In this document: positions 1 to 7,910 of the stretch, piece after piece | How positions within the stretch are numbered: the stretch's first letter is position 1 | How the letters are laid out: each line of letters starts with the position of its first letter | DNA from: Saprospiraceae bacterium UBA7687 | Lineage (GTDB): Bacteria > Bacteroidota > Bacteroidia > Chitinophagales > Saprospiraceae | Reading direction: 5' to 3' | Assembly (NCBI GenBank): GCA_002482845.1 | Contig: DLGT01000090.1 | Span: 37,193 to 61,328 of the forward strand | DNA length: 24,136 nt | Made by a program: the position numbers and the translations under genes | The notes under the pieces: generated by a model | Seen by the model: the letters and a program-made list of their open reading frames with translations, nothing else | What the model was told of the DNA's origin: nothing | Databases searched by the model: none

Positions 1-201
1 AATGCTATCTTCGGCAATCGAATGTCTACCGTAGTTAACTGCTCCCGTAAAACCACTACTCGTAACCGTGTACCAAATGTGCTTAGTGTTTAAAACCTTT
101 GCAAATGAAGAGACTGTAGATGATGGCGTTGCCGCATATGTAATTGAAGTTAGGTAGCAAATTCCAAGTAGCGTAATAAAAGATAAAAATAAGCTTTTCA
201 T
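1..201 (-). CDS. Secreted protein, N-terminal fragment (runs off window start)
   Basis: An open frame of 67 codons starts with ATG at 201-199 and reads leftward without a stop to base 1, so only the N-terminus is in the window. It begins MKSLFLSFITLLGICYLTS and continues ITYAATPSS: a lysine, a hydrophobic core and a small-residue cleavage region (TYA/A), i.e. a Sec signal peptide without a lipobox cysteine. The mature part starts with a serine-rich stretch and then KHIWYTVTSSGF, which resembles the opening of many secreted Bacteroidota proteins of unknown role; that resemblance is only an inference. No function can be assigned from 67 residues. It lies downstream of, and in the same direction as, the 343-residue lipoprotein gene, about 250 bases away. 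Confidence 0.7.
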   Translation of the reverse strand, partial: MKSLFLSFITLLGICYLTSITYAATPSSTVSSFAKVLNTKHIWYTVTSSGFTGAVNYGRHSIAEDSI

Positions 202-402
202 GACAAAGTGGTTTAGTTTTAAAAAATGTAATCAAAAACGAGAATTCAACATAGATGTACATCAAAGTCGGATTCTTACTGTAAACATACATGATACATT
301 TGAAATCAACAAATATGCATGTTAATATTTGTAATAATTGACTTGTAGGCGACTTAAATGATGGATTGTGGTAGCTTTTATTTCAAATACAATCTTATAT
401 TT

Positions 403-452
403 CATCATTCATCTCTCATCTCTCATAACTTATCATTCATCTCTCCTATCTC
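403..452. repeat. Short tandem-like ATCTCTC/TCATTC repeat
   Basis: A pyrimidine-rich stretch in which TCATTCATCTCTC occurs twice (about 404-416 and 433-445) with further ATCTCTC copies between. It lies immediately after, and just touches, the stop codon of the minus-strand lipoprotein gene. It looks like a degenerate simple-sequence repeat; no coding or terminator function is visible. Confidence 0.6.
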
Positions 453-1482
453 ACTGATACTGAATGTAAATGGGTCTTGGGTGTAAACTTAAAATTTCTT
501 TTGCGGACATCAATCTATGTGGAGACGATTGCACATCATTTTTATAAAACAATTTGAAACCAGAAAATTGTACGGGTTCATTAGTGATGGCATTTTTATA
601 GGAATTAACCTTTTTAGCTGGGAAACCGAATCCATCCATACTCATAACTACTTGAACTTCAGGACAGGTTTTGATCTTCTTATATTCGGTCACCATTCCT
701 TTGGTAAATCTGTGGACTACAAGAATTTTAGGGGGCAAGTTTTTTTTCTTAACCAAATCTGCTAGGTATGCTATACAATAATTGATATCGTCTGCATTCA
801 TACTTCCTATCTTTTTACCTGGTACATGACCTGTATTCATTGCCCACTCAGGATCAATGCCTAAGTGAATATCAGGCATAGACAGGTACTTTTCTAATTC
901 TGGTATTTCTGCTTGAAGTGTACTATGTCCAACTTGCACATCAAGAATTGTTATGGCGTCAATTGAGTTTGACAATTCCAATACCTGATCTATTTGTGTA
1001 TCTGGCATTCTAAGTCTGTATTTGCCACCTTTGCCCGGTGACTTTTGAGCAGTGACCGCTATATAATGCAATGCCGGAATGGCCTTAGTTGTGGTGTCTG
1101 CTTTATTCCAATATTCAACTTCACTTTGAAGTTTAGCGAGCATATCTTCAGATGGTTTTTGGCCTAAGATTCCCATTCCTGATGTGTAAAGATTCCCATA
1201 ATAAGCGATGACCCTATTAAAAGGCAAAATAGCTCCCGGTAATGGATAAGCGGTCTTTGGTGGCCATTTGGATGTAATGGTATCGTGAGATAAATAAGCC
1301 ATTTTCTGATCATATAGCCCAGTATCTAAAACAGGAATTACTGCTTCTTTTTTCTCAGCGACTAAGGTATCTATTTCTGTCTCTGCTGTATCATAAGGTT
1401 GTGAAATCTTGGACTCACTAAGCGATTGTTTACAACTGTAAAGACTAAAAGCAATAAAAGTATATAATAAATATTTGGTCAT
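451..1482 (-). CDS. Predicted lipoprotein of unknown function (343 aa)
   Basis: The N-terminus MTKYLLYTFIAFSLYSCKQ is a lipoprotein signal peptide with Cys17 as the lipidation site (LYSC lipobox), so the mature protein is probably membrane anchored. After a Ser/Thr/Glu-rich linker (about 20-50) comes one domain of about 290 residues. Visible features are an alternation of hydrophobic strands and helices, the segment HLGIDPEWAM near residue 205, KILVVHRFTK near 255 and VVMSMDGFGFP near 283. Strand-ending acidic residues and an HR pair would fit a TIM-barrel or hydrolase-like fold, but I do not recognise the family and assign no activity. It stands alone: 249 bases separate it from the next minus-strand gene on one side and 246 from the DUF1501 gene on the other. 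The start is the only ATG giving a signal peptide. Confidence 0.85.
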   Translation of the reverse strand: MTKYLLYTFIAFSLYSCKQSLSESKISQPYDTAETEIDTLVAEKKEAVIPVLDTGLYDQKMAYLSHDTITSKWPPKTAYPLPGAILPFNRVIAYYGNLYTSGMGILGQKPSEDMLAKLQSEVEYWNKADTTTKAIPALHYIAVTAQKSPGKGGKYRLRMPDTQIDQVLELSNSIDAITILDVQVGHSTLQAEIPELEKYLSMPDIHLGIDPEWAMNTGHVPGKKIGSMNADDINYCIAYLADLVKKKNLPPKILVVHRFTKGMVTEYKKIKTCPEVQVVMSMDGFGFPAKKVNSYKNAITNEPVQFSGFKLFYKNDVQSSPHRLMSAKEILSLHPRPIYIQYQ

Positions 1483-1662
1483 TGTAGGTGTTATTACTTT
1501 GCAAGATAGGCTTTTAAAGTGTGAATGATCAAAATACTTTGTTATAATATCGATATAAATGAAAAATCCCGTGCAAATATGGTGATCTGCAAGGGACGAT
1601 ATGTTTTAGGAATGAGATATTATAAATAATGCAAATATGATGCCACGTTTTTATTTAATGGG

Positions 1663-1712
1663 CTTCCAAATTCATTTGGAAGTATAATCATGTTTGCAAT
1701 CACAGATTGCAA
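1663..1712. terminator. Two small hairpins 3' of the DUF1501 gene, possible terminator
   Basis: CTTCCAAA-TTCA-TTTGGAAG (1663-1682, 8-bp stem) and TTGCAAT-CACAG-ATTGCAA (1694-1712, 7-bp stem) lie just beyond the stop codon of the DUF1501 gene. Neither is followed directly by a strong U run on the minus strand, so termination is an inference from position. Confidence 0.35.
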
Positions 1713-1728
1713 TACCAATAGAGAATAC

Positions 1729-3279
1729 CTATTGCTTCACAAATTTCAGCGTCTTTACTTTTTGGTCCATGGCTATTCTTACGAAGTACGAACCAGGTGT
1801 AAACGATTGAGTATTTATTTGAATCTCATGAGCTCCTGTGGACAAGGTCTTATTCGTGATGACTTCTATTTGCGATCCGATGGCATCAAATATGGTGACG
1901 TTCACGTGTTTTCCTGTATTGACGAAGTTAAGATAGGTATATTGATGGCAAGGATTGGGTGCGACATTGGCTTGGATAACAATTTGAGTATCATCAGTGG
2001 CACTTGGCGCCGAACAGTCTTTTATAAATGGTATCTTTTGAAAATCATCAAATAAAACTTCTCTGACTGCATCTTCTTTGGCACCTAACCAATCTATCAG
2101 CAAACTTGCATATACGGATCTAAAGTCAAACTGCATCGGAACACCTTCTTGTGCGGCAACGTCTGCACTGATTTCTGGATTTTCGCCATAGACACCTTGA
2201 TTGACACAATTGCCAAAAACAATCAATGGTGCTGCTGTTCCGTGGTCTGTACCATAACTATTATTGGCTCTGATCTGACGACCAAATTCTGAGAATGTCA
2301 TACCTACTACCCTTTCTTGTATGCCCAAAGATGCACAATCTTCCATAAATACAGCTACGGCGTCAGAAACATTGGCTAGAAGTGTTGCATGGTCTCCTGT
2401 GACTGTGTCACCTATCATTACTTGATTGGCGTGGGTATCAAATCCTCCTAATGATACCACATATATTTTAGTACGAAGTCCTCCTGAAATCAGTTGAGCT
2501 ACAACTTTTAGTTGGTCAGCAAGTCTATTACCTTCTGGATAAGTTGAGATATTATTTCCTTTATCAAATGATTCTAAAACATTGACAGCGTAGGCATTAG
2601 ATTGTTTGATGGTTGTTTTAATAAAATCCAATTCCATACCATAACAGGTCGTATCATTGGTAGCAGCTACAGTTTCTGTTACTAATTTTACAGTGGTTTG
2701 ATTGACCAAAGAATAACTGAAATTACCTATCGGACCTTGGCAAGTTTCGGAGACTACAGCACCGAGTGTGATGGCAAATGGATCAGGATTTTCTTCATTG
2801 GGATAACCCACAGGATATCCAGGATATTGTTGGTCTAGATACCTTCCTATCCATCCTGTTGACAAAAATTCATCAGAAGCTGATGCCGAAGTCCATATAT
2901 CTGTCGATCTGAAGTGTGATCTATTTTGATTGGGATAACCTACAGATTGGACCACTGCCATCTTGCCATCATTATACAAACGATGCAAGCCACTCATGGA
3001 TGGGTGCAAAGCTGTTTTATCTACCATTTTCAATAACGATGACTCAGGAAGTACAAGTGTAGGTCTTACGGCACTCAAACCTTGGTATTGATCCACGGGA
3101 ATCACCATATTGAGTCCATCATTTCCACCATTGAGCTGAATGATTACTAATACTCGATCATCATCATTGTTAATGAGATTAAACAAAGAGGACTTAGCAA
3201 AAGCGGAAACTTCCATTCCACCCAATAATATAGGAAGCGACATCAATGAACCTGACTGTAAAAATTGTCTACGTTGCAT
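1729..3279 (-). CDS. DUF1501 family protein with T9SS type A sorting domain
   Basis: A 516-residue exported protein. The N-terminus MQRRQFLQSGSLMSLPILLGG has an RRxFL motif with a hydrophobic core, as in Tat signals, which is common in this family. The DUF1501 domain covers about 40-425 and shows LNGGNDGLN (49-57), GGFDTH (about 278), SEFGR (about 329) and TDHGTAAP (about 343). These Asp/His clusters are the family's conserved core; the fold is related to the alkaline phosphatase/sulfatase group, though the substrate is unknown. Residues from about 440 form a type A T9SS domain: an APNP motif, then beta strands, ending SYFVRIAMDQKVKTLKFVKQ. The protein should therefore cross the outer membrane by type IX secretion. 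It lies 48 bases downstream of the DUF1800 gene on the same strand; this pairing and gene order is a recurring one. Confidence 0.93.
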   Translation of the reverse strand: MQRRQFLQSGSLMSLPILLGGMEVSAFAKSSLFNLINNDDDRVLVIIQLNGGNDGLNMVIPVDQYQGLSAVRPTLVLPESSLLKMVDKTALHPSMSGLHRLYNDGKMAVVQSVGYPNQNRSHFRSTDIWTSASASDEFLSTGWIGRYLDQQYPGYPVGYPNEENPDPFAITLGAVVSETCQGPIGNFSYSLVNQTTVKLVTETVAATNDTTCYGMELDFIKTTIKQSNAYAVNVLESFDKGNNISTYPEGNRLADQLKVVAQLISGGLRTKIYVVSLGGFDTHANQVMIGDTVTGDHATLLANVSDAVAVFMEDCASLGIQERVVGMTFSEFGRQIRANNSYGTDHGTAAPLIVFGNCVNQGVYGENPEISADVAAQEGVPMQFDFRSVYASLLIDWLGAKEDAVREVLFDDFQKIPFIKDCSAPSATDDTQIVIQANVAPNPCHQYTYLNFVNTGKHVNVTIFDAIGSQIEVITNKTLSTGAHEIQINTQSFTPGSYFVRIAMDQKVKTLKFVKQ

Positions 3280-3327
3280 CTTTATTTTTTTATTAAGTTG
3301 TTGAATATGAGTTAATAAATAGATGGA

Positions 3328-4887
3328 TTAACTCAAATGATATTCTGGCATGCGCATCATGTAAACAAGCAAACTTCTCACCCTATTCAGTACTGCTTGA
3401 CGCTTACCGACATTGCTCGGATCTGCTTTATAGGCGTTGTACACATCTGTCCATGTTTGTTCATTCAATCCTAGCAAAAATTCACTTTTTAGTATGGCAA
3501 ATTGATTATCTGCAACGGGTTTTGCATGTAAGATGATGCCAAAAGATCGGATTACTTCATCTACAACTGTCGGATTTGCAAACTTATCTAAAGTTGGAAA
3601 TGGATCGATCTGAATACGTGCTTGTCCCTGAGGAAAACCTTGATTGACAATGGCTTCATTATATGATTGTCTAGCCGGAAGGGATGTAGCATTTAACCAC
3701 AATCTGTAATAGGATGGCGCTTGATAATATGCTTGCCAACCTGCCACAGATGGCGCTTGAAATATAGCCATTTGCAACACAAAAGTAGATTGATATAGAG
3801 TATTTAATATCCTTTGTTTCTGAGATGCATCCGCTGGAAATACCATTTCAAACTGATTGATCGGATTGATCAAGAAGTCCACTGGATTTTTGATCATGCC
3901 ACCGATGACACACTCGTCATAAAAGTATTCGCTGGACAATAATGCTTTGATCGCTGGAACCAGATTGTAGTCATTTTCTCTAATCAAGGCTGCCATAGGC
4001 TCGATGATTTGAGATTCTATATTTTCATCGATAGTGAAATATACAAACCATCTGTACAACTTTCTAGCAATAAAAAGAGATACTTCTTCTTTTGTAAATA
4101 TAATATCTATCAGATTTTTATATTCTTGATCGCCTGCATTATTGATGACCGCATTGCCGAATCTGTGCGATAAGGTTTTATTCGTTGTATCATGTCGCGC
4201 CACTCTAAACTCCGTCCTAATAGGAAGGTTATTTCTAACATCGATCCACCCTGTCAGACATTTTGCTACTTCTTTTACATCTTCCTCTGTAAAGGTAGTA
4301 TAATCGCCCGGACCAACTTGATCGCCTTTGCCGAGGGTAAATAATTCCATCAACTCTCTAGCATAATTTTCATTGGGTGCTTGTCGAGTATTATCTCTTC
4401 CATTTAGATAATTGAGCATCGCTGGATCAATGGTAATATCTTTGGTCAGTTGTTTAAAATTGCCCAAAGCTTGTGATCTCAGCAAAGCTATATATTTATA
4501 TGAATATCTAGGGTCATTGATATCTGCCGTGACAAAGTGATTATGCCAGAAAAGCGTCATTTTCTCACGAATATTCGGCCGACTATTGATCATTTGTTCG
4601 AAGGACCATGTACGAAGTGACGTCGTTCTATATCCATTCACATTGCCTGTGGCACCTTTGTCTACCCAAGTCTCTCCTATGGGCACATCGGGATCAAGAT
4701 CATAATTGATGTTAATAGGAGGCGCTGGCGCTGGCAAATCTTCAAAAAGTCGCTCGATGCATTGACTCAAAGTAAGATTACCGAAAGTACTTATGTTTTC
4801 CCAATTGGCACCAAAAGTCGTTCTTCTTAATAGATGAGCGGCAAGATGCTTAGACCATGGACCTGAATATTTGTCAAATAATGCCAT
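3328..4887 (-). CDS. DUF1800 family protein
   Basis: About 519 residues from the start chosen here. The open frame extends upstream to an ATG at 4959, but those 24 residues (Arg- and Phe-rich) do not look like a signal peptide or domain, while MALFDKYSGPWSKHLAAHLLRRTTFG from 4887 matches a typical DUF1800 N-terminus (HLLRRTTFG). Other family landmarks are WHNHFVT, the NENYARELMELFTLG motif, EVAKCLTGW and several His residues before the C-terminal YMMRMPEYHLS end. The biochemical role of DUF1800 is unknown. It is nearly always paired with DUF1501, as here, where the DUF1501 gene follows after 48 bases, so a shared complex or pathway at the cell surface is a fair inference. No obvious export signal is visible in this copy. 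Confidence 0.92.
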   Translation of the reverse strand: MALFDKYSGPWSKHLAAHLLRRTTFGANWENISTFGNLTLSQCIERLFEDLPAPAPPININYDLDPDVPIGETWVDKGATGNVNGYRTTSLRTWSFEQMINSRPNIREKMTLFWHNHFVTADINDPRYSYKYIALLRSQALGNFKQLTKDITIDPAMLNYLNGRDNTRQAPNENYARELMELFTLGKGDQVGPGDYTTFTEEDVKEVAKCLTGWIDVRNNLPIRTEFRVARHDTTNKTLSHRFGNAVINNAGDQEYKNLIDIIFTKEEVSLFIARKLYRWFVYFTIDENIESQIIEPMAALIRENDYNLVPAIKALLSSEYFYDECVIGGMIKNPVDFLINPINQFEMVFPADASQKQRILNTLYQSTFVLQMAIFQAPSVAGWQAYYQAPSYYRLWLNATSLPARQSYNEAIVNQGFPQGQARIQIDPFPTLDKFANPTVVDEVIRSFGIILHAKPVADNQFAILKSEFLLGLNEQTWTDVYNAYKADPSNVGKRQAVLNRVRSLLVYMMRMPEYHLS

Positions 4888-5142
4888 AAAAGTTGTTTTT
4901 ATGATTGTTAAGAACCGAAAACTGAAGTTAGACCTTCGAAACACAAAAGGTTTAATCACTCATGTTAATATTTACATAAATATATAAACCTATACCTTAA
5001 AGACAACAAATTAAGGTTTGTACTCATTATTTTCAAAGAAAAATCAATTAGATAAAAATTTATTCCATCTTTCAAATAATTTTGTCACGATTTTTGCAAC
5101 TTTCGAGCAAAAATAGCGCCAAAATTAAGTTTCGTCTTGCAC

Positions 5143-5172
5143 TATAACGATGGATTTTCATCCATCGTTATA
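5143..5172. repeat. 12-bp perfect hairpin (TATAACGATGGA)
   Basis: TATAACGATGGA (5143-5154), a 6-base spacer TTTTCA, then TCCATCGTTATA (5161-5172). The arms are perfect. It is about 260 bases upstream of the DUF1800 start and not next to any convincing gene end, so it could be a terminator remnant, an operator or a REP-type hairpin. Confidence 0.6.
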
Positions 5173-5300
5173 AATATTTCACCCTTACAAGGTTATAGTA
5201 ATTACTAATATCATCTTATGAATTATATACTTTCTATCGATAAATTTCACATTCTCATCTAGATATCAAAACAATATTTCCTATTTTTACATTTATACTA

Positions 5301-5462
5301 AGTGCTCTGTCAAGATAATAAGTAAAATCATAATGCGAGCTATTTTTTTCAAAGATCAAGGCAAAAAACGCAGTCATAGCAGTAGCTACTGCGAGTATTT
5401 TTAACGCTGAGATTTGGAAAAAGAGCCGCATTTCATTAAGTTCTTTATCTAGACAGAGCACT
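5301..5462. repeat. 162-bp imperfect palindrome, MITE-like or foldback element
   Basis: The left end AGTGCTCTGTCAAGATAA (5301-5318) and the reverse complement of the right end (5445-5462), AGTGCTCTGTCTAGATAA, match at 17 of 18 positions. The similarity continues inward with small gaps (AATGCG, GCT, a T run and CAAA appear in both arms) to a perfect centre GCAGTAGCTACTGC at 5379-5392, so the whole element can fold into one long hairpin. No clear target-site duplication is visible at the edges. A 68-codon minus-strand reading frame at 5255-5461 mostly lies inside this palindrome and is probably not a gene. Possible identities are a MITE, a large REP/BIME unit, or a structured RNA. The ends were checked base by base; the interior alignment is by eye. 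Confidence 0.65.
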
Positions 5463-5500
5463 AATCCATTATTTAAAGCAATTTTTCATCAATCAACTGA

Positions 5501-6733
5501 ATGACTTTACTGTCAAAAACATTCTGTAAAAAACATCTTCTACAAGGAGCTGCTTCACTAGACCAAAAGTATGATATAGAAATTTTTGATTCTATCAATG
5601 GTGTGGAAGAAGCATGGTCTGTCATATCTTCTGCGCATGACATTTTTTACAGTGCTGAATTCCTTAGGTGTGTGGAGACTTATCCTGCATCTGGTATAAA
5701 ACCTTACTACGCCATCGTAAAAGACAGTGACAATCCGGTAGGTATCATCTATTTCCAATCTAAATCTGTAAAACTCAGAGAAAATCTTCGTTACCAGAAA
5801 GCTGATCAGAACTCGACCATGTCGCTCCTTGCCTACCCTATCAAACAAGCTGTGGTCAATGCCATCAACTTCGAAACCATCGTTTGTGGCAATCTGCTTT
5901 TGACAGGCAAGTATGGCTTTTACTTTAAAGATACGGTGCCTAGAGATGATCAGTTTAATATCGTCCGAAAAGCGATAGACAAACTAATAGATTATCTAAA
6001 TACGCTTAACATCAAACCAGGTTTAGTCTTGGTCAAGGACTTTTTTAGTCAAGACATTCCCGTCAAAGCGGAACACCAAGCTGATTACACCAAATTTACG
6101 GTCCAACCCAAGATGATCTTAAATCTAGATCCTAATTGGAAAAATTTTGACGATTATCTTGAAGATATGAAATCAAAATATAGGGTCCGGGCCAGAAAGG
6201 CCATGCAAAAAGCAACCAATATCAAAAAAGTAGTCTTCCAAGAAGAAGACATTGCTACCCATCGCAAAGTCATACACGCGTTATATAAAAACGTATCAGA
6301 CCAAGCAGATTTTAATGCCTTTGTTCTCCACGAACAATACTTCGAAAATCTAAAAGCGGCACTTGGAGACAAAATGACTTTTACAACGTACTGGCTAGAT
6401 GATAAGATGGTAGCCTTCTTTACGAGTATCAAAAACTATGATGTCTTAGATGCACATTTCCTCGGTTACGACCCTGTGTACTTACAAGAAAACCAACTTT
6501 ACCTTAATATGCTCTATGATCTAGTAAGGGAAGGTATAGACAAAAAAGTAGCACAAATAGATATGTCGAGAACGGCTGTGGAGATAAAATCTACGGTAGG
6601 CGCTATCCCCTACGAAATGTTCCTATATCTAAAACATACCAATACAATGCTAAATAAAACAGTAGATTTTGTATTGGGCCTGGTCAAACCTGAAGAGCAA
6701 TATGTGATCAGAAGTCCTTTTAGGGATGAGTAA
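5501..6733 (+). CDS. FemAB/GNAT-like N-acyltransferase (BioF2-like)
   Basis: A 410-residue soluble protein. Residues about 30-120 form an N-terminal domain beginning YDIEIFDSINGVEEAW, with SAEFLRCVE and PYYAIVK, which is typical of the FemAB/PF13480 (Acetyltransf_6) group. The second domain (about 200-375) has YRVRARKAM, the strand pair MTFTTYWLDDKMVAFFTSIK, then AHFLGYDPVYLQENQLYLNMLYDL and IDMSRTAVEIKSTVGAIP. These resemble the GNAT-like acyl-donor site and the conserved FGRGT-like turn of such enzymes. Family members transfer acyl or aminoacyl groups to cell-envelope precursors or sphingolipid-type substrates; the substrate here is unknown. There is no signal peptide. The first 24 or so residues are outside the domain and the true start may be a little downstream, but no better ATG is present. 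It has no operon partner. Confidence 0.75.
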   Translation: MTLLSKTFCKKHLLQGAASLDQKYDIEIFDSINGVEEAWSVISSAHDIFYSAEFLRCVETYPASGIKPYYAIVKDSDNPVGIIYFQSKSVKLRENLRYQKADQNSTMSLLAYPIKQAVVNAINFETIVCGNLLLTGKYGFYFKDTVPRDDQFNIVRKAIDKLIDYLNTLNIKPGLVLVKDFFSQDIPVKAEHQADYTKFTVQPKMILNLDPNWKNFDDYLEDMKSKYRVRARKAMQKATNIKKVVFQEEDIATHRKVIHALYKNVSDQADFNAFVLHEQYFENLKAALGDKMTFTTYWLDDKMVAFFTSIKNYDVLDAHFLGYDPVYLQENQLYLNMLYDLVREGIDKKVAQIDMSRTAVEIKSTVGAIPYEMFLYLKHTNTMLNKTVDFVLGLVKPEEQYVIRSPFRDE

Positions 6734-6798
6734 GCGGAGCACTTCTCTCGATGGCTAAGGTTAAATAAAATCAACTGTATAGCACCTTGAAAATTATT

Positions 6799-6916
6799 CA
6801 ACCACTTCATGGTTGTGTAGTATGGGTTTATTAACTCAGCATTTCATACAGAGTTATTGCCCCTGCATTTCATGCTGAGTTATTAATATTTAATCCCTTC
6901 AGGATTGGGTGGTATT
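6799..6916. repeat. REP hairpin cluster upstream of the RAYT remnant
   Basis: CAACCA-CTTCA-TGGTTG (6799-6815); two copies of a CTGCATTTCAT...GAGTTATT unit (about 6838-6858 and 6863-6884); and TTTAATCCCTTCAGGATT followed by GGTGGTATTTT (6889-6916), with stem AATCC-CTTCA-GGATT. The same units recur at 7328-7356 and downstream of the transposase. The CTTCA loop is the complement of the TGAAG loop in the neighbouring repeat, as expected for REP units in opposite orientation. Confidence 0.75.
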
Positions 6917-6970
6917 TTCTTTGGATTACACTGCATACACCATTATTAACATCTAACATCTTCGGTATAT

Positions 6971-7081
6971 TATGGAGGTATTCAAGCCTGAAGGGCTTAA
7001 ACATAAATAGCCATAGGTTTTACCTATGGATTTGTAATATCATGAACAAAAACAACCCTGAAAGGGTTGAATAAAATAAAA
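6971..7081. repeat. 111-bp REP-containing direct repeat, copy 1
   Basis: It holds three hairpins in a row: AAGCC-TGAAG-GGCTT, CCATAGGT-TTT-ACCTATGG (7011-7029), and CAACCCT-GAA-AGGGTTG (7053-7069), then an ATAAAATAAAA tail. It is identical to 7357-7467 except at four positions. About 275 bases of unrelated sequence separate the two copies. Confidence 0.85.
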
Positions 7082-7327
7082 TCCTTACAGAAAAATATAA
7101 TATCCCATACACCTTGGTATTAGAAGCCAATAGATATCAGAAAATGTATGATATTACCTTTACCCAATACAATGGCATTGCAAGTCATGTTAATTGCCGA
7201 ACTGAAAAAACCGACATTGGGCCTGCTTTTGATTGGGCTAGTATTATATAATCATTTCAACAGCATCGACTGATGATCACCTTGCAATGGTGCCCATTAA
7301 GCAATTCCTACTAGTACATTAATTGAA

Positions 7328-7467
7328 TTTAATCCCTTCAGGATTAGGTGGTATTTTATGGAGGTAATCAAGCCTGAAGGGCTTAAACATAAATAGCCAT
7401 AGGTTTTACCTATGGATTTGTAATATCGTGAATAAAAACAACCCTAAAAGGGTTGAATAAAATAAAA
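7328..7467. repeat. REP-containing direct repeat, copy 2, abutting the transposase
   Basis: TTTAATCCCTTCAGGATT plus GGTGGTATTTT (7328-7356) is joined directly to the 111-bp repeat (7357-7467). Its stems are CCATAGGT/ACCTATGG (7397-7415) and CAACCCT-AAA-AGGGTTG (7439-7455). The final hairpin ends 21 bases before the RAYT start codon, the usual arrangement of a REP next to its own transposase. Confidence 0.85.
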
Positions 7468-7476
7468 CGTAAAGCA

Positions 7477-7903
7477 ATGAGCACCTACACCCAATTATTA
7501 TATCAAATAGTATTCAGTACAAAAAACAGAGAAAAGACCTTAACCAAGAATAACAGAGATGAGCTGTTTAAATACATTTCAGGCCTATTGAAAAATAAAA
7601 AATGTCATTTGTATATTATAAATGGTGTAGAAGATCACATACACATCATAACACACATTCATCCTACAATATCCTTGTCATCCTTGATAAAGGACATAAA
7701 AGTAGCTAGTTCTTTGCATATTAAAGAGAAAAATTTGTTTTTAGATTTTATAAGCTAGCAGGATGGCTATGGTGCTTTTACATATAGCATAAAGGAAAAA
7801 GAAAAACTAATCAAATATGTTATAAACAAAGACCTTCAAAGATGAATTTATTGAATTGCTAAACGAACATGAGATTGAGTTTGATGAGAAATACTTAATG
7901 TAA
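7477..7903 (+). pseudogene. REP-associated tyrosine transposase (RAYT, Y1_Tnp), inactivated
   Basis: The start is ATG at 7477 (MSTYTQLLYQIVFSTKNRE), a standard opening for IS200-like RAYT proteins; a longer in-frame TTG start would lie inside the REP. The HUH metal site is DHIHIITHIHP (His54, His56). After ...LFLDFIS a TAG at 7756-7758 stands where the family has the Trp of WQ(D/E)GYGAF. The frame continues as QDGYGAFTYS and LIKYVINK, where the Tyr of IKY is the likely catalytic residue. The usual NQ-x-x-HH segment is missing, and the C-terminus TFKDEFIELLNEHEIEFDEKYLM continues in the +1 frame (7832-7903). So there is one nonsense change plus a small deletion with frameshift. The truncated 93-residue product lacks the catalytic Tyr. 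REP hairpins flank both sides (7439-7455 and 7911-7927). RAYTs mobilise or maintain REP elements. Confidence 0.88.
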
Positions 7904-7910
7904 ATATATT

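Noticed and set aside
83..292. 69-codon minus-strand frame
   Set aside because: It overlaps the better-supported secreted-protein start (ATG at 201) in another frame and is not protein-like.
309..332. ACAAATAT/ATATTTGT inverted repeat as terminator of the 343-aa gene
   Set aside because: AT-only stem, no U run on the minus strand, and more than 100 bases past the stop codon.
1690..2055. 121-codon plus-strand frame
   Set aside because: Antisense to the T9SS tail of the DUF1501 gene, which has clear motifs in its own frame.
5255..5461. 68-codon minus-strand frame with a hydrophobic segment
   Set aside because: It lies almost wholly within the imperfect palindrome at 5301-5462, and has no recognised homology or convincing start signal.
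5301..5462. Integron attC site
   Set aside because: Palindromic, but no GTTRRRY/RYYYAAC core sites are seen at the ends and no integrase is present in the window.
7144..7251. 35-codon plus-strand frame between the 111-bp repeats
   Set aside because: Short, no recognisable motif and no support from context.
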